This document shows positions 9,010 to 16,943 of a DNA stretch of 64,000 nt, piece after piece. Both the position numbers and the translations under genes were made by a program. Below the pieces are notes generated by a model, which was not told where the DNA came from, did no database searches, and saw only the letters and a list, made by a program, of their open reading frames with translations. Position 1 is the stretch's first letter; every line of letters starts with the position of its first letter. Source of the stretch: an uncultured Candidatus Saccharibacteria bacterium (GTDB lineage: Bacteria > Patescibacteriota > Saccharimonadia > Saccharimonadales > Saccharimonadaceae); contig CALBZW010000018.1 of assembly GCA_937889535.1 (NCBI GenBank), positions 60,892-124,891 of the forward strand, read 5' to 3'.

Positions 9010-9605
9010 TATGCTTCCTCCTTATCTAAGAGCCAGTTCTCGGTGTCTTTCAAGGCAGTTTCACTGAAGACGATAGCGTCAGCGTTAAGTAGATCAAAGA
9101 CGTTGAGGTAGGTTGCGCGAACGAGCTTCAAGTTTGCGATATTGTTCGTGGCGCGCAAGACTTCCGGAGCTTTTTCGCTAACGACCATGAGGACGTTCTT
9201 GTCATCGAGCTTCAGATCTTTGAGTTTTTTCGCAATTTCGCGAGTCTTGCCAGTGGTCGTCACGCTTTCGATAATGACAGCTTTTTCGGCATTTTTCAGA
9301 CTAAGAGCCTGTTTGACAGCGAGCTTTTTGGCGCTTTTACTAATTTTCTTGGTGAAATTTTCCTCACCAGTACGACCAAAAGCGACACCACCATGACGCC
9401 AAATCGGGTTGCGAGTCGAACCGAAACGGGCGCGACCGGTTCCCTTCTGTTTCCATGGCTTCTTGCCGCCACCGCGTACTTCACCGCGCTTCAAGGTCTT
9501 AGCGTGTGAGCTGCGTGAGTTAGCGAGATATGCGTCGTAAGCGGTCTTGAGGAGTTCGTGATTCTGAACGTCCAGACCGAAAATGTCTTTATTCAAATCA
9601 GCCAT
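9009..9605 (-). CDS. rplD: 50S ribosomal protein L4
   Basis: 198 residues. The tunnel loop region is conserved: GEVRGGGKKPWKQKGTGRAR near residue 42, then GSTRNPIWRHGGVAFG. In E. coli L4 also represses its own operon through the leader; a structured leader precedes rplC here (see separate entry). Confidence 0.97.
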   Translation of the reverse strand: MADLNKDIFGLDVQNHELLKTAYDAYLANSRSSHAKTLKRGEVRGGGKKPWKQKGTGRARFGSTRNPIWRHGGVAFGRTGEENFTKKISKSAKKLAVKQALSLKNAEKAVIIESVTTTGKTREIAKKLKDLKLDDKNVLMVVSEKAPEVLRATNNIANLKLVRATYLNVFDLLNADAIVFSETALKDTENWLLDKEEA

Positions 9606-9606
9606 A

Positions 9607-10218
9607 TTACTCCTTTCCCTCGACAGTTACGATGCCTTTTTTCGGACCAGGAACAGCGCCTTTGAGGCCGATGAGATTATTCTCGGCATCAATATAGGCA
9701 ACTACCAAATTCTTGACAGTTACCTGATCGTGGCCCATACGGCCTGGCATCTTTTTACCTTTGAAAACTTTTTGTGGATACATCGAGCCGATAGAACCGA
9801 CGCGACGGATGTTCCCCTTGAAACCATGAGTGTTGCGTGACTCATTAAAGTTCCAGCGTTTGACAGTACCAGCGAAGCCTTTACCCTTTGAGACGCCGGT
9901 GACACTCACCTTGTCTCCGAGTTTAAAGTTTTCTACGCTGATTTTGTCGCCAACCTTCAGTTCTGGAGTTTCCTCAACGCGGAACTCATGGAGAACTTTA
10001 GGAGTGACTCCAGCCGTTTTGACGTGGCCGGAAACCGACTTGCTCAGATTCTTACCCTGACCGTACCCCAGTTGCACAGCATTATAACCGTCGGTTTCGA
10101 CAGTTTTAATCTGAGTCACTGTGGAGGGGTCGGCTTGCAAAATCGTCACAGGAGTGACGATACCGTCGTCGCCGATGATCTGGGTCATACCAATTTTGGT
10201 GCCGATGATGACTTGCAT
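9607..10218 (-). CDS. rplC: 50S ribosomal protein L3
   Basis: 203 residues. It begins MQVIIGTKIGMTQIIGDDGI and has the central FNESRNTHGFKGNIRRVGSI and GRMGHDQVTVKNLVV motifs of L3. First gene of the ribosomal run; rpsJ (S10), usually upstream, is absent. AAAGGAA precedes the ATG after a leader of roughly 155 nt. Confidence 0.97.
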   Translation of the reverse strand: MQVIIGTKIGMTQIIGDDGIVTPVTILQADPSTVTQIKTVETDGYNAVQLGYGQGKNLSKSVSGHVKTAGVTPKVLHEFRVEETPELKVGDKISVENFKLGDKVSVTGVSKGKGFAGTVKRWNFNESRNTHGFKGNIRRVGSIGSMYPQKVFKGKKMPGRMGHDQVTVKNLVVAYIDAENNLIGLKGAVPGPKKGIVTVEGKE

Positions 10219-10274
10219 CCTATTCCTTTCCCTTATAGACAGCGCGAAACCTAGACTAATGAGTGGTTCCCTTA

Positions 10275-10321
10275 GTTTAATCGATCAGAATTCGCAGTTA
10301 GGCTATTCTGACGGACTAAAC
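10275..10321 (-). promoter_or_regulatory. Structured 5' leader of the ribosomal operon
   Basis: Inside the untranslated leader of rplC an extended stem can form: GTTTAG/TTAAAC outside and TCAGAAT/ATTCTGA inside, around a 13-nt loop. The position fits a translational or transcriptional feedback site for a ribosomal protein (L4 is the classic regulator). No known consensus was recognised. Confidence 0.45.
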
Positions 10322-10379
10322 GTCGGGCCTTCCCTGTCGTCTAGTTCACGTATGTCCGTTTGTTAGACTATACTCCATC

Positions 10380-10408
10380 ATTTTAGCACAGTTTTCTCTA
10401 TTAAGCAA
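10380..10408 (-). promoter_or_regulatory. rplC: Promoter of the rplC-rpsH ribosomal operon
   Basis: Minus-strand TTGCTT (10403-10408), 17-bp spacer, TAAAAT (10380-10385). Predicted start near 10373 leaves a leader of about 155 nt before rplC. Confidence 0.75.
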
Positions 10409-10466
10409 GAGATTTCATTGTATTTTTCGAATTTTTGTGGTAAAAATGAGAAAGCGAGGAGATGCA

Positions 10467-10482
10467 TATGCAATAATGCATA
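10467..10482. promoter_or_regulatory. Small palindrome ahead of the acidic protein gene
   Basis: TATGCA-ATAA-TGCATA lies 36 bp before the ATG at 10518. It could be an operator for a dimeric regulator. No clear -10/-35 pair was found for this gene. Confidence 0.3.
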
Positions 10483-10517
10483 CTCTGAGTGAATTTTAGA
10501 GAAAGAAGGTGCAAAAC

Positions 10518-10838
10518 ATGAAGAAGTTTGCAAAGTTAATGGGTGTGGTTTCAGGAATTATCGCGATCATTGCCGTAGCTAAAAAGGCATTGGCTGTCGA
10601 GGAGGAGGTCTGTGATGACGACTGGGACGACGAGTATGGCGACGAGGAGGATATTGAGGAGACTCTGTCGGCATGCGATGAGGCTTATGACCGGGGATAT
10701 CTACATGGAATACGCGGTCTACCGTATGCCGGAAAAAATGCTGTAGCTTTGACGCTTCAGGACATAGCGGCGGCGGAGACGATGGCGATGTATGATGATA
10801 TTGTGCAGGAGAACTTGCATGCAGATATCACCGAATAG
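10518..10838 (+). CDS. Small acidic protein with N-terminal membrane/signal segment, unknown function
   Basis: 106 residues. Residues 1-26 form a basic, then hydrophobic stretch (MKKFAKLMGVVSGIIAIIAV) ending in ALA, compatible with a signal peptide or anchor. It is followed by a strongly acidic segment (EEEVCDDDWDDEYGDEEDIE) and an alanine-rich C-terminal part. The ATG at 10518 has GAAAGAAGG upstream; the in-frame GTG nine bases earlier is less likely. A terminator follows. No family was recognised. Two Cys (near 31 and 53) could form a disulfide outside the cell. Confidence 0.7.
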   Translation: MKKFAKLMGVVSGIIAIIAVAKKALAVEEEVCDDDWDDEYGDEEDIEETLSACDEAYDRGYLHGIRGLPYAGKNAVALTLQDIAAAETMAMYDDIVQENLHADITE

Positions 10839-10902
10839 ACTTCTAATTAAATTAACCTGGTAGTTTTCAATATTTTGTGTTTTTATTTTTCTTCCTTTCT
10901 AA

Positions 10903-10936
10903 AAAACCGTCAGGCGTTTTGTGCTTGGCGGTTTTC
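10903..10936 (+). terminator. Terminator of the small acidic protein gene
   Basis: AAAACCGTCA / TGGCGGTTTT inverted repeat with one G-T pair and a 13-nt loop, ending in a T run. Confidence 0.65.
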
Positions 10937-10968
10937 CATATCTAAGAGTGTGGACTCGACTCCCGGTT

Positions 10969-11514
10969 TTACACTCCGGGCGAGAATCTTTTTAGCTTGG
11001 CGCGATGTTCCTTGTATCTCGGGTCATGTGCGCCAACTTCAGCCCAGAAGGCGGTCGAATGATCCATATGGTTGAGATGGGCGAGTTCGTGAATAATGAC
11101 GTAATCGCGCAGTACTTCCGGAACCTGCATTAGTCCGATATTGAGTGAAATCGTGCCGGAGCTAGAACAGCTTCCCCATCTAGTAGCGGCGTGACTAAGG
11201 CGGCATTTGTCGTAGCTGTATCCGTAAAGCTTTGCATAATATTCTAGACGATAAGGTAGATACTCCTTTGCTTTTTTCGTAAGGATTTTCTTCTTGGCGT
11301 CGCGAGCGCGTTGAGTCTTCGGGTCGCTCAGGGGAATTTTTTCGCGGATAAGTTCACGATTAGTTTTTAGAAAACGTTTGACGAGAAAATCACTGGTGTG
11401 CTGCGGCACGGACATTTGCAGTCTGCCGGAAGGTGAAACCGAAAAACGCACGCTCTTCGAGAGCGGGTTTTTACGGACAATGACTTCGCCAAATTCTGGG
11501 TCGCGAAGAATCAT
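10969..11514 (-). CDS. YgjP/DUF45-type zinc metallopeptidase
   Basis: 181 residues. The zinc-binding motif HELAHLNHMDHSTAFW (near residue 140) with a third ligand region downstream, and the upstream RWGSCSSSGTISLN block, are the hallmarks of the YgjP (DUF45, M48-related) family, cytosolic metallopeptidases of poorly known role. The ATG overlaps the stop of the upstream P-loop gene (ATGA), so the two form an operon. Family assignment is firm; substrate unknown. Confidence 0.85.
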   Translation of the reverse strand: MILRDPEFGEVIVRKNPLSKSVRFSVSPSGRLQMSVPQHTSDFLVKRFLKTNRELIREKIPLSDPKTQRARDAKKKILTKKAKEYLPYRLEYYAKLYGYSYDKCRLSHAATRWGSCSSSGTISLNIGLMQVPEVLRDYVIIHELAHLNHMDHSTAFWAEVGAHDPRYKEHRAKLKRFSPGV

Positions 11515-12017
11515 CGCTCCTGAAGTTGAGTCAAAACTTGCTTGAGCTGAGTGGCGTAAGTATGTTTACCGGAAAGCACGATTGGCATTTCGGCATCGCT
11601 CGGACCCTCAAGGGCTTTAATCCTGGAATCATAAACAGTCTTCGCCTTGTCAACGCTCTTCAAGCGAGTCTTCAAGCGAGCGCGAATCGTACTGACGTCG
11701 GTTTGGATCCAAATCAGAGTTGGCGAGTACCCAGCGGAGCGTAGAATTTCGGCGAGTTCGCGGCGGTCTTTCTCGGTGTCATTTCCACCTTCGAAGACGA
11801 GTGTAGAACCAGTACGGGCGATTTGCTCAACCAGTAAGAGGATGAACTGACGCGAAAGGTTATGCTCCTGCTTCAGGGCGTCGAGGTCATAAAATGTTGC
11901 GTTGAATTGTGCGGCAAATTGTTTTCCGAATGTCGTCTTGCCACTACACGGCGCACCGAAGACAAGAATTGCACGCTGGCCGTTGCTGGGTGATGAGTGT
12001 ATCTTTTTACCTTCCAT
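11511..12017 (-). CDS. P-loop ATPase/kinase (AAA_33, zeta-like)
   Basis: 168 residues. Walker A is GAPCSGKTTFGK near residue 23, followed by DLDALKQ and a LIWIQTD strand with an R-rich lid (TIRARLKTRLKS), as in small nucleotide or zeta-type kinases. No partner antitoxin is visible, so a housekeeping kinase is as likely as a toxin. The ATG at 12017 is used; GGAGGT lies upstream but overlaps a -10-like TATAAT at 12028-12033, so initiation could also be near-leaderless. Cotranscribed with the YgjP-type peptidase. Confidence 0.7.
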   Translation of the reverse strand: MEGKKIHSSPSNGQRAILVFGAPCSGKTTFGKQFAAQFNATFYDLDALKQEHNLSRQFILLLVEQIARTGSTLVFEGGNDTEKDRRELAEILRSAGYSPTLIWIQTDVSTIRARLKTRLKSVDKAKTVYDSRIKALEGPSDAEMPIVLSGKHTYATQLKQVLTQLQER

Positions 12018-12039
12018 AATTACCTCCATTATACCACAG

Positions 12040-12765
12040 TTACCTTCCTTTAGGAATTATTTTAGCACACTTTTGTGCGTTTTTGCATATTTTTGAACTG
12101 TTTGAGACGAGAATTTGTGATGGATAATAAAAAAGCCAAGCGAAGTAGTTGGCGGGAGCGTAGAAAAAGGCAGCAAACATATGATTGAGTGATAGGTAGG
12201 AGATGGCGGTGCAGGTATCGCAACATAAGAAGAGGATAAAGCCGGCAAGAGCCATGAAAGCGCGAGGGTTTTCGGAGTTGTGGATATACCATTGGTAACT
12301 AAAATAGATATTCATTAAAATAGTAGCGAGGTAAAATCCGCAGATGACGTAGATGATTTGGACGTTTTGGAAATATAAGTTGCCGATGAGAGCGAGAACG
12401 CCAATAATACAAAAGATTATCAGCGGCGTGCGCGCACGCTTGCCTCCATCTAGGCGTACTAGATGGAGGACTTGAGCGATTAGAAAGATGAAAATACCGG
12501 TTTCGGCGGTGTTATTGGCAGCAAGGAAGACATCGGCAATAGATGTAGCGAGGAGGGCAAGATGTAGTAAATGATCTTTTGGAAAACGTTTGATGGCGTA
12601 AGCGAGACAGAGAAAAATGCCGCCGACACGGATAATCATGAGCGTAGTGCTGCCGGGGTCGACAAGGCCGAGGATGATGTTGGTGAGATAAATCCAGGCC
12701 CAAATAGCAGGCCAAGGCGCTGGAAATTGTTCGCGGAGTGGCGGTATGGTTCCCTTTTTAAGCAT
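12040..12765 (-). CDS. YhhN-like (TMEM86/lysoplasmalogenase family) membrane protein, tentative
   Basis: 241 residues with about eight hydrophobic helices. The order of motifs resembles the YhhN family: SIADVFLAANNTAETGIFIF and IAQVLHLVRL early, LFLCCDTCTAISYL later, and FYYPSQILVSNS at the end. Family members hydrolyse the vinyl-ether bond of lysoplasmalogens in animals; the bacterial role is unclear. TATGAT at 12772-12777 is only six bases before the ATG, pointing to a leaderless transcript. Confidence 0.5.
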   Translation of the reverse strand: MLKKGTIPPLREQFPAPWPAIWAWIYLTNIILGLVDPGSTTLMIIRVGGIFLCLAYAIKRFPKDHLLHLALLATSIADVFLAANNTAETGIFIFLIAQVLHLVRLDGGKRARTPLIIFCIIGVLALIGNLYFQNVQIIYVICGFYLATILMNIYFSYQWYIHNSENPRAFMALAGFILFLCCDTCTAISYLSLNHMFAAFFYAPANYFAWLFYYPSQILVSNSSKICKNAQKCAKIIPKGR

Positions 12766-12834
12766 ATTTCTATCATAACATGAAGCATGCGTCGGGGTCT
12801 AGGAAGAAAAAGCGCCTCCCGATGGAGTATTAGG

Positions 12835-13051
12835 ACCATTGGCTTTTGTCCGTAGCGGGAGGATATACTTAGATTATGGTTGGGTTGGCGGCATGGGTAC
12901 TGAAGGGTTCTCGCGTATGCGGTCTATCTATACTGAAGATGGTGTCGGTGCTTATAGCTTACGTTTTAATACTACGGCAGTTAACCCGAATGGTCGTAAT
13001 GGTCAGTGCATTGGTCTCCCCCTCCGCTGCCTCTACCCAGGTAGTGCCTAA
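12835..13051 (+). pseudogene. FISUMP-type cassette A (5'-truncated)
   Basis: An open frame with no start codon encodes about 70 residues beginning PLAFVRSGRI and ending GLPLRCLYPGSA plus a stop. It has the layout of the Fibrobacter succinogenes major paralogous (FISUMP) domain: aromatic/SR motif, AYSL, NP, then a (G)xPLRC end. The first 21 bases (12835-12855) and the CCCCCTCCGCTGCC block near its end are shared with two other copies at 13247-13493 and 27538-27848; the middle differs. Confidence 0.6.
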
Positions 13052-13063
13052 TGGAGGAAAAGG

Positions 13064-13258
13064 AAGGCGAGATAGCTACTTTCTTCAACACGGAGTTCTC
13101 ATCCGTCTTCGCTTCGCTCAGATTCTAGGGTGTCGCCTCGGAAGAAAGAGCTTGCTCTTTCTTCTTTCGGACTCCTACTAGATTCGTTACGGGTGCAAGC
13201 CTCCTCTTCCTCGGGCCGTTGCCCTGCGGATGGTTTCTGAAAGTAACTATCTCGCCTT
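13064..13258. repeat. Inverted repeat joining cassettes A and B
   Basis: AAGGCGAGATAGCTACTTTC (13064-13083) pairs with its complement at 13239-13258 with one mismatch. The 155-bp centre holds a perfect 11-bp hairpin (13141-13164). The repeats are the common 3' flank of the two convergent cassettes. Confidence 0.7.
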
Positions 13259-13493
13259 ATTTTTCCTGTCATGAGTACGGCAGCGGAGGGGGAGACCGTA
13301 GTGACGATCGCTGTAGAATGACGGATAGACATTAGTAGTATCCATGGCCAGGCTGTAGGCGACGGACGAGGAGCACGCCGTACGTGACCATCCGTAGCCG
13401 TCCTCGCCGACGACCCGACTCTGACCGTTGTTCAGACTGACATACCCACTACGGACAAAAGCCAATGGTAATTGTACTATGGTGGTGGCGCCA
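13247..13493 (-). pseudogene. FISUMP-type cassette B (no start codon)
   Basis: Read on the minus strand from 13493, the frame gives ATTIVQLPLAFVRSGYV, a variable middle with GYGWSRTA and AYSLAMDTTNV, then HYGLPLRC and a divergent tail. It starts within seven bases of the stop of the DHH gene and has no ATG or ribosome site. It shares its first 45 bases almost exactly with cassette C at 27.6 kb, but only the conserved block with cassette A. Confidence 0.6.
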
Positions 13494-13497
13494 GCGA

Positions 13498-14391
13498 TTA
13501 GTGCGCAAGTATTTTGGTGATGATTTCTTTGCGTAGATAAATGTCGTGTGATTGGTAGATAGATTTTTTGAGTTCTAGATCTAGTAGCTCTATGAAAGGC
13601 TGTATGGTCTTATTAGAACTTGCGATGAAATAGTTTTTGCGCTCGGAGATGCTGATAATGCTGGTAATCCAATTGGCATGGCGTGAATTCATAGCGGCGG
13701 AGATTATAGTAGTGTCTTGTAGAATTTTTGTCGCATCCCAAAGCGTTAGTTGAGCGAAATGGAGATTTTGAACAGTTTTGCAATCATTGAGCAATGAGTC
13801 GGTAAGGTGTCCTGCGATTGTATCGCTAACTTTAGAAAAATACCATTTTGTAAAAACGTCGAGAGGTATTTTGGCGATTGCCGTTAGCGACTTAGCAGCG
13901 TTGCGATCGCGGTTAGTCGTGATATCGGCGTTGAAGTTGAGAGTATTATCAAGGATTGCGGCGAGGAGGAGCTTAGCGATAGCCGGAGACATTTTTTCGT
14001 AATCCCAGCACTCTCCCCACCATTCAAAGATTGAAGTTGCTACGGCGCCGATTGGTTCAATGATGGCGCGGTTACTAATTCTCTCATGCCAATATTCTTC
14101 GTATCCTGGATGATGGTCGATGAGTTCGAGGATTTGGTTATTGGGGACTAACCTATTGATAGCTTCTGGAACGGAGACATCAAGAATTATAGCCTGATCA
14201 TCGGGCTTCATATCGAAGTGAGCATTTTCTAGATCTTTAATGCGGAGCTCGGTTGGGACACTATAATTTGGCGTGAATGGAATATAAGTTTTGGCGGGCT
14301 TATGACGTTGGTTTAATAAATCTGCATAGGCGAGAATGGAGGCGTAGGCGTCAATTTCGCAATAGTTTCCAACGATGGGTAGCCAAATCAT
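13498..14391 (-). CDS. DHH-family phosphoesterase (family II pyrophosphatase/exopolyphosphatase-like)
   Basis: 297 residues. Metal-binding motifs of the DHH superfamily are in order: ...GNYCEIDAYASI near residue 8 (equivalent to the N-D-x-D-S motif), IILDVSVPE near 68, the eponymous LIDHHPGY near 89 and AAILDNTLNF near 142. The C-terminal half is a weaker DHHA2-like region. Likely an Mn-dependent phosphohydrolase (pyrophosphate or short polyphosphate). It overlaps the NUDIX gene by four bases (ATGA). Cassette B is inserted immediately after its stop. Confidence 0.75.
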   Translation of the reverse strand: MIWLPIVGNYCEIDAYASILAYADLLNQRHKPAKTYIPFTPNYSVPTELRIKDLENAHFDMKPDDQAIILDVSVPEAINRLVPNNQILELIDHHPGYEEYWHERISNRAIIEPIGAVATSIFEWWGECWDYEKMSPAIAKLLLAAILDNTLNFNADITTNRDRNAAKSLTAIAKIPLDVFTKWYFSKVSDTIAGHLTDSLLNDCKTVQNLHFAQLTLWDATKILQDTTIISAAMNSRHANWITSIISISERKNYFIASSNKTIQPFIELLDLELKKSIYQSHDIYLRKEIITKILAH

Positions 14392-14942
14392 AGTTCAGTA
14401 TACTCTACGTCTTTGACTGTGTTTGGCGGTAGCCTGTCACTATTTTGGTATAGTAAGATGTCGTACCAGACTCCGATGTCTCGGAGTTCTTGCTTGATAA
14501 GTTTTTGCTGGATTTCATTAAAAGTGAACCAGTCGACAGCGGAAGTGTCACTTTTTGTGCGTTCTTTTGGAGAACCACCGATGACTTTTCCGGTGTAAAG
14601 TATCCGAAAGACGTTCTCGCACGAGGCATTCTGCAATGGCAGAAGCTCGGTCAATTCTACGTCATAGCCGGTTTCTTCCTTGACTTCGCGTCGTGCGCCT
14701 TGTAGTATAGTCTCACCGTGCTCTAGATGCCCAATGGGCAGATTCCATTTGTTAGCCCAAGGACCTTTTGCTTCTTGTATGAGGCAGATTTTATTTTCTT
14801 TATCGACTAAGATTGCGCCAACGACTAAGTGTGAATTGCGCTTGAGCCGACGGTGCATAACTTCGCGTAGATTTGGGTCGTCAACAGTATTAATAAGTTC
14901 GGTGAATTTTTGATTAAGTTTGTCTGGATCGAAAGTATACAT
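14388..14942 (-). CDS. NUDIX hydrolase
   Basis: 184 residues from MYTFDPDKLNQKF. The NUDIX box GHLEHGETILQGARREVKEE (near residue 70) fits Gx5Ex7REUxEExGU exactly. Such enzymes cleave nucleoside-diphosphate-linked compounds, often damaged nucleotides or NDP-sugars. ATG at 14942 chosen; the frame is open upstream to a TTG but that would lie on the promoter start. The ATG lacks a clear SD. Coupled to the DHH phosphoesterase, suggesting a joint role in clearing phosphate compounds (inference). Confidence 0.85.
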   Translation of the reverse strand: MYTFDPDKLNQKFTELINTVDDPNLREVMHRRLKRNSHLVVGAILVDKENKICLIQEAKGPWANKWNLPIGHLEHGETILQGARREVKEETGYDVELTELLPLQNASCENVFRILYTGKVIGGSPKERTKSDTSAVDWFTFNEIQQKLIKQELRDIGVWYDILLYQNSDRLPPNTVKDVEYTEL

Positions 14943-15000
14943 AATATGTAAAGTATTATGGCAGGGCTTCAAGGACTTAATTCTCAACCCCAATAAGTAT

Positions 15001-15029
15001 ATTGTAACCGTTCAGGGTTATAATGTCGA
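15001..15029 (-). promoter_or_regulatory. Promoter of the NUDIX-DHH operon
   Basis: Minus-strand TCGACA (15024-15029), 17-bp spacer, TACAAT (15001-15006), giving a start near 14994 and a leader of about 50 nt. Confidence 0.6.
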
Positions 15030-15306
15030 GAGTATGAAGTCTTTGCTGATGAAACATGGAGTGCTATCAAGTATATGAAATAGCTCAGCTTTTGTTTTTG
15101 GGATACTCGTTGATTAACTCCTAACTAATACCCCCACCACTTATATTTAGATGACCACCCTGGAGCTCCTGCTTTCAGCCTGTGCCGAAAGATTTAGCTT
15201 TTGCTAAGTCTCTTTTTCGGTGATGCTCGGCTTTGGTGTTTTGGTAATTTTAGCATAAGCTAATTGACAACTAGGCAAAAGAATGGTTTTGAAGTAAAAT
15301 ATACAT
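15030..15306. other. Intergenic stretch at the left edge of the tRNA-Trp element
   Basis: No gene seen. It holds a hairpin at 15184-15220 (CCGAAA/TTTCGG outside, GATTTAGC/GCTAAGTC inside). The left attachment site of the element probably lies here, but large serine recombinases leave only a very short core, so it cannot be placed by eye. Confidence 0.4.
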
Positions 15307-16203
15307 ATGGAAGAAATCTCGCAAGCGCTTAAGGCATATGCCAATGAATGTGATAACCAAAACACGGCACAAATTTATTTTGATTTATCTGATGCCTTTT
15401 TGGACGATGATTTTTTAGAGTTTTTCAGGACATTGGATAACAACAACGAGATAGCTAAAGTAGAAGAGCGTTTTAGGCAGCAGAACAAGCAGATTTCAGT
15501 ATTTAATATGAGTGGATATTCTACGTATCTGTATGATATTCATGCCATGTATGTTTTATATCGATTAGATAGGAATAAATCGGGTGTAGGTAGGGCCAGT
15601 CAACGTGTTCGTGAGATAGAAGAACGCATAGAGACTGCAGAAGGCAATATCCAAAATATTGATAAGATTTCTGGCATTTTAACTGGGATGGAAATGCTGG
15701 AGACATACGCTAAAGATTTTGATAGAGAGGCCAAAGAGCACGAGAAGAAAGCGCGTAATTGGCTTGGGTGGCTCATTATATCAATAATAGGCTTAATTGT
15801 GCTTACTGCTTCATTGTTATGCATACAGCTTTCCGATTTTGCCGTGCTAAATCAAATCATTGCCGATGAATTCAAGGAAAAGCTTGAAGTTCCTAGAATT
15901 GTTGCCTTAGCAATTAAAGGGGGTATTGTTGCAGCATATGCTCAAATTCCCCTTTTCCTGAAGAAGAACTATTATGCTGAAAGACATTTGGAACAAGCAA
16001 ACATCCATCGTCGCAATGTTCTACGGTCTTTGCACGCCGTGTATAATGCAATTAGTGACGAAAGCGAGCGCAATAGACTTCTTGTTATTGGAGCAACAAC
16101 TGCGTTCTCTGAGCCTGAAAGTGGTTTTATTACCCGTAAGGAAGGTGCTGGAAGTGATAATTCTAACATTGATGCGATTCTTAAATCGTTTATAAAATCT
16201 TAG
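15307..16203 (+). CDS. Two-helix membrane protein with coiled coil, unknown function
   Basis: 298 residues. N-terminal helical region, then a coiled coil (residues about 100-150, VREIEERIETAEGNIQNIDK), two membrane segments (about 155-178 and 205-222) and a C-terminal cytosolic helical region with LLVIGATTAFSEPESGF. This two-helix plus C-terminal layout resembles membrane effectors found with some defence genes, but no named family was recognised. TAAAAT ends six bases before the ATG, implying a leaderless message. First gene of the tRNA-Trp element. Confidence 0.65.
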   Translation: MEEISQALKAYANECDNQNTAQIYFDLSDAFLDDDFLEFFRTLDNNNEIAKVEERFRQQNKQISVFNMSGYSTYLYDIHAMYVLYRLDRNKSGVGRASQRVREIEERIETAEGNIQNIDKISGILTGMEMLETYAKDFDREAKEHEKKARNWLGWLIISIIGLIVLTASLLCIQLSDFAVLNQIIADEFKEKLEVPRIVALAIKGGIVAAYAQIPLFLKKNYYAERHLEQANIHRRNVLRSLHAVYNAISDESERNRLLVIGATTAFSEPESGFITRKEGAGSDNSNIDAILKSFIKS

Positions 16204-16379
16204 TTTTGCCGTGTTTTCTTAAACATTCAGGATTTCTGTCTAGGAAAACTCTCTTTGCTGACTCACGGCATAAGTATAGGAAATACTAGGGTTAGGCAGG
16301 GTTTTGGCTGGGTGAGCGTTTGGTGAGTTTGGGTTTTGCCAAAAACGCTTTTGCCTTTTGATGATAAGATTAAGCTATT

Positions 16380-16943
16380 ATGGCTAGACCTACTAAATAC
16401 ACTCCCGAACTCACCAAACGCATCAAGCAATACATCTCCGATGGACTAACCGTGCGCGATGCTTGCTATGGAGTCAATATATCAGAAGACACATTTTGTC
16501 GTTGGCGCAGAGAAAAGCCTGAGTTCGCCAAGCTAGTGCAAGAAGCAACTGAGGCTCAATGTTGGAGTAGTGCTGGTCTAGCACGCACAAGTGAATACCG
16601 ACGCTATCAGAGGCGGCTAAAACGCCACCAGGCACAACCGGAAAGTCAAAAAGACTCAGATACTCACCTCTGCGCGGAAAGTGCCCTTATAACGGCTCTA
16701 AAAGCCCCACGGAGCTATTCTAATAGTAGTAACTTAGTCTCATCCGGCTTTGGTGCGAAGCTAGAAACCAGAACTAACCCACCAACTAATGACTTTGGTG
16801 GGTTAGTGTGCTGTGACGCTTACTATAATCCAGAGACTAATAAAGTGGAATGGGTGGAGCGAGAAACCTATGGTAAGCCAGTCTTCCACCGTTGTAGCGT
16901 GGAGAAGTGGCAAGAGCGAATGAGAGCTAAGGCTATGTGGTAA
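16380..16943 (+). CDS. Terminase small subunit-like HTH protein
   Basis: 187 residues. The N-terminal 60 residues (KYTPELTKRIKQYISDGLTV then ACYGVNISEDTFCRWRREKP) match the helix-turn-helix of phage terminase small subunits and related homeodomain-like DNA binders. The rest is Ser/Gln-rich and unrecognised, with an aromatic C-terminus. No large terminase subunit follows. It may bind element DNA for packaging, or regulate genes. There is no clear SD. Its last bases overlap a small minus-strand ORF. Confidence 0.6.
   Translation: MARPTKYTPELTKRIKQYISDGLTVRDACYGVNISEDTFCRWRREKPEFAKLVQEATEAQCWSSAGLARTSEYRRYQRRLKRHQAQPESQKDSDTHLCAESALITALKAPRSYSNSSNLVSSGFGAKLETRTNPPTNDFGGLVCCDAYYNPETNKVEWVERETYGKPVFHRCSVEKWQERMRAKAMW

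Noticed and set aside
11511..12017. P-loop kinase as the toxin of a zeta-type toxin-antitoxin pair
   Set aside because: No small antitoxin gene adjoins it; the coupled gene is a metallopeptidase.
15184..15220. Hairpin read as part of tmRNA, SRP RNA or 6S RNA
   Set aside because: No conserved motif of those RNAs was found in the flanks.
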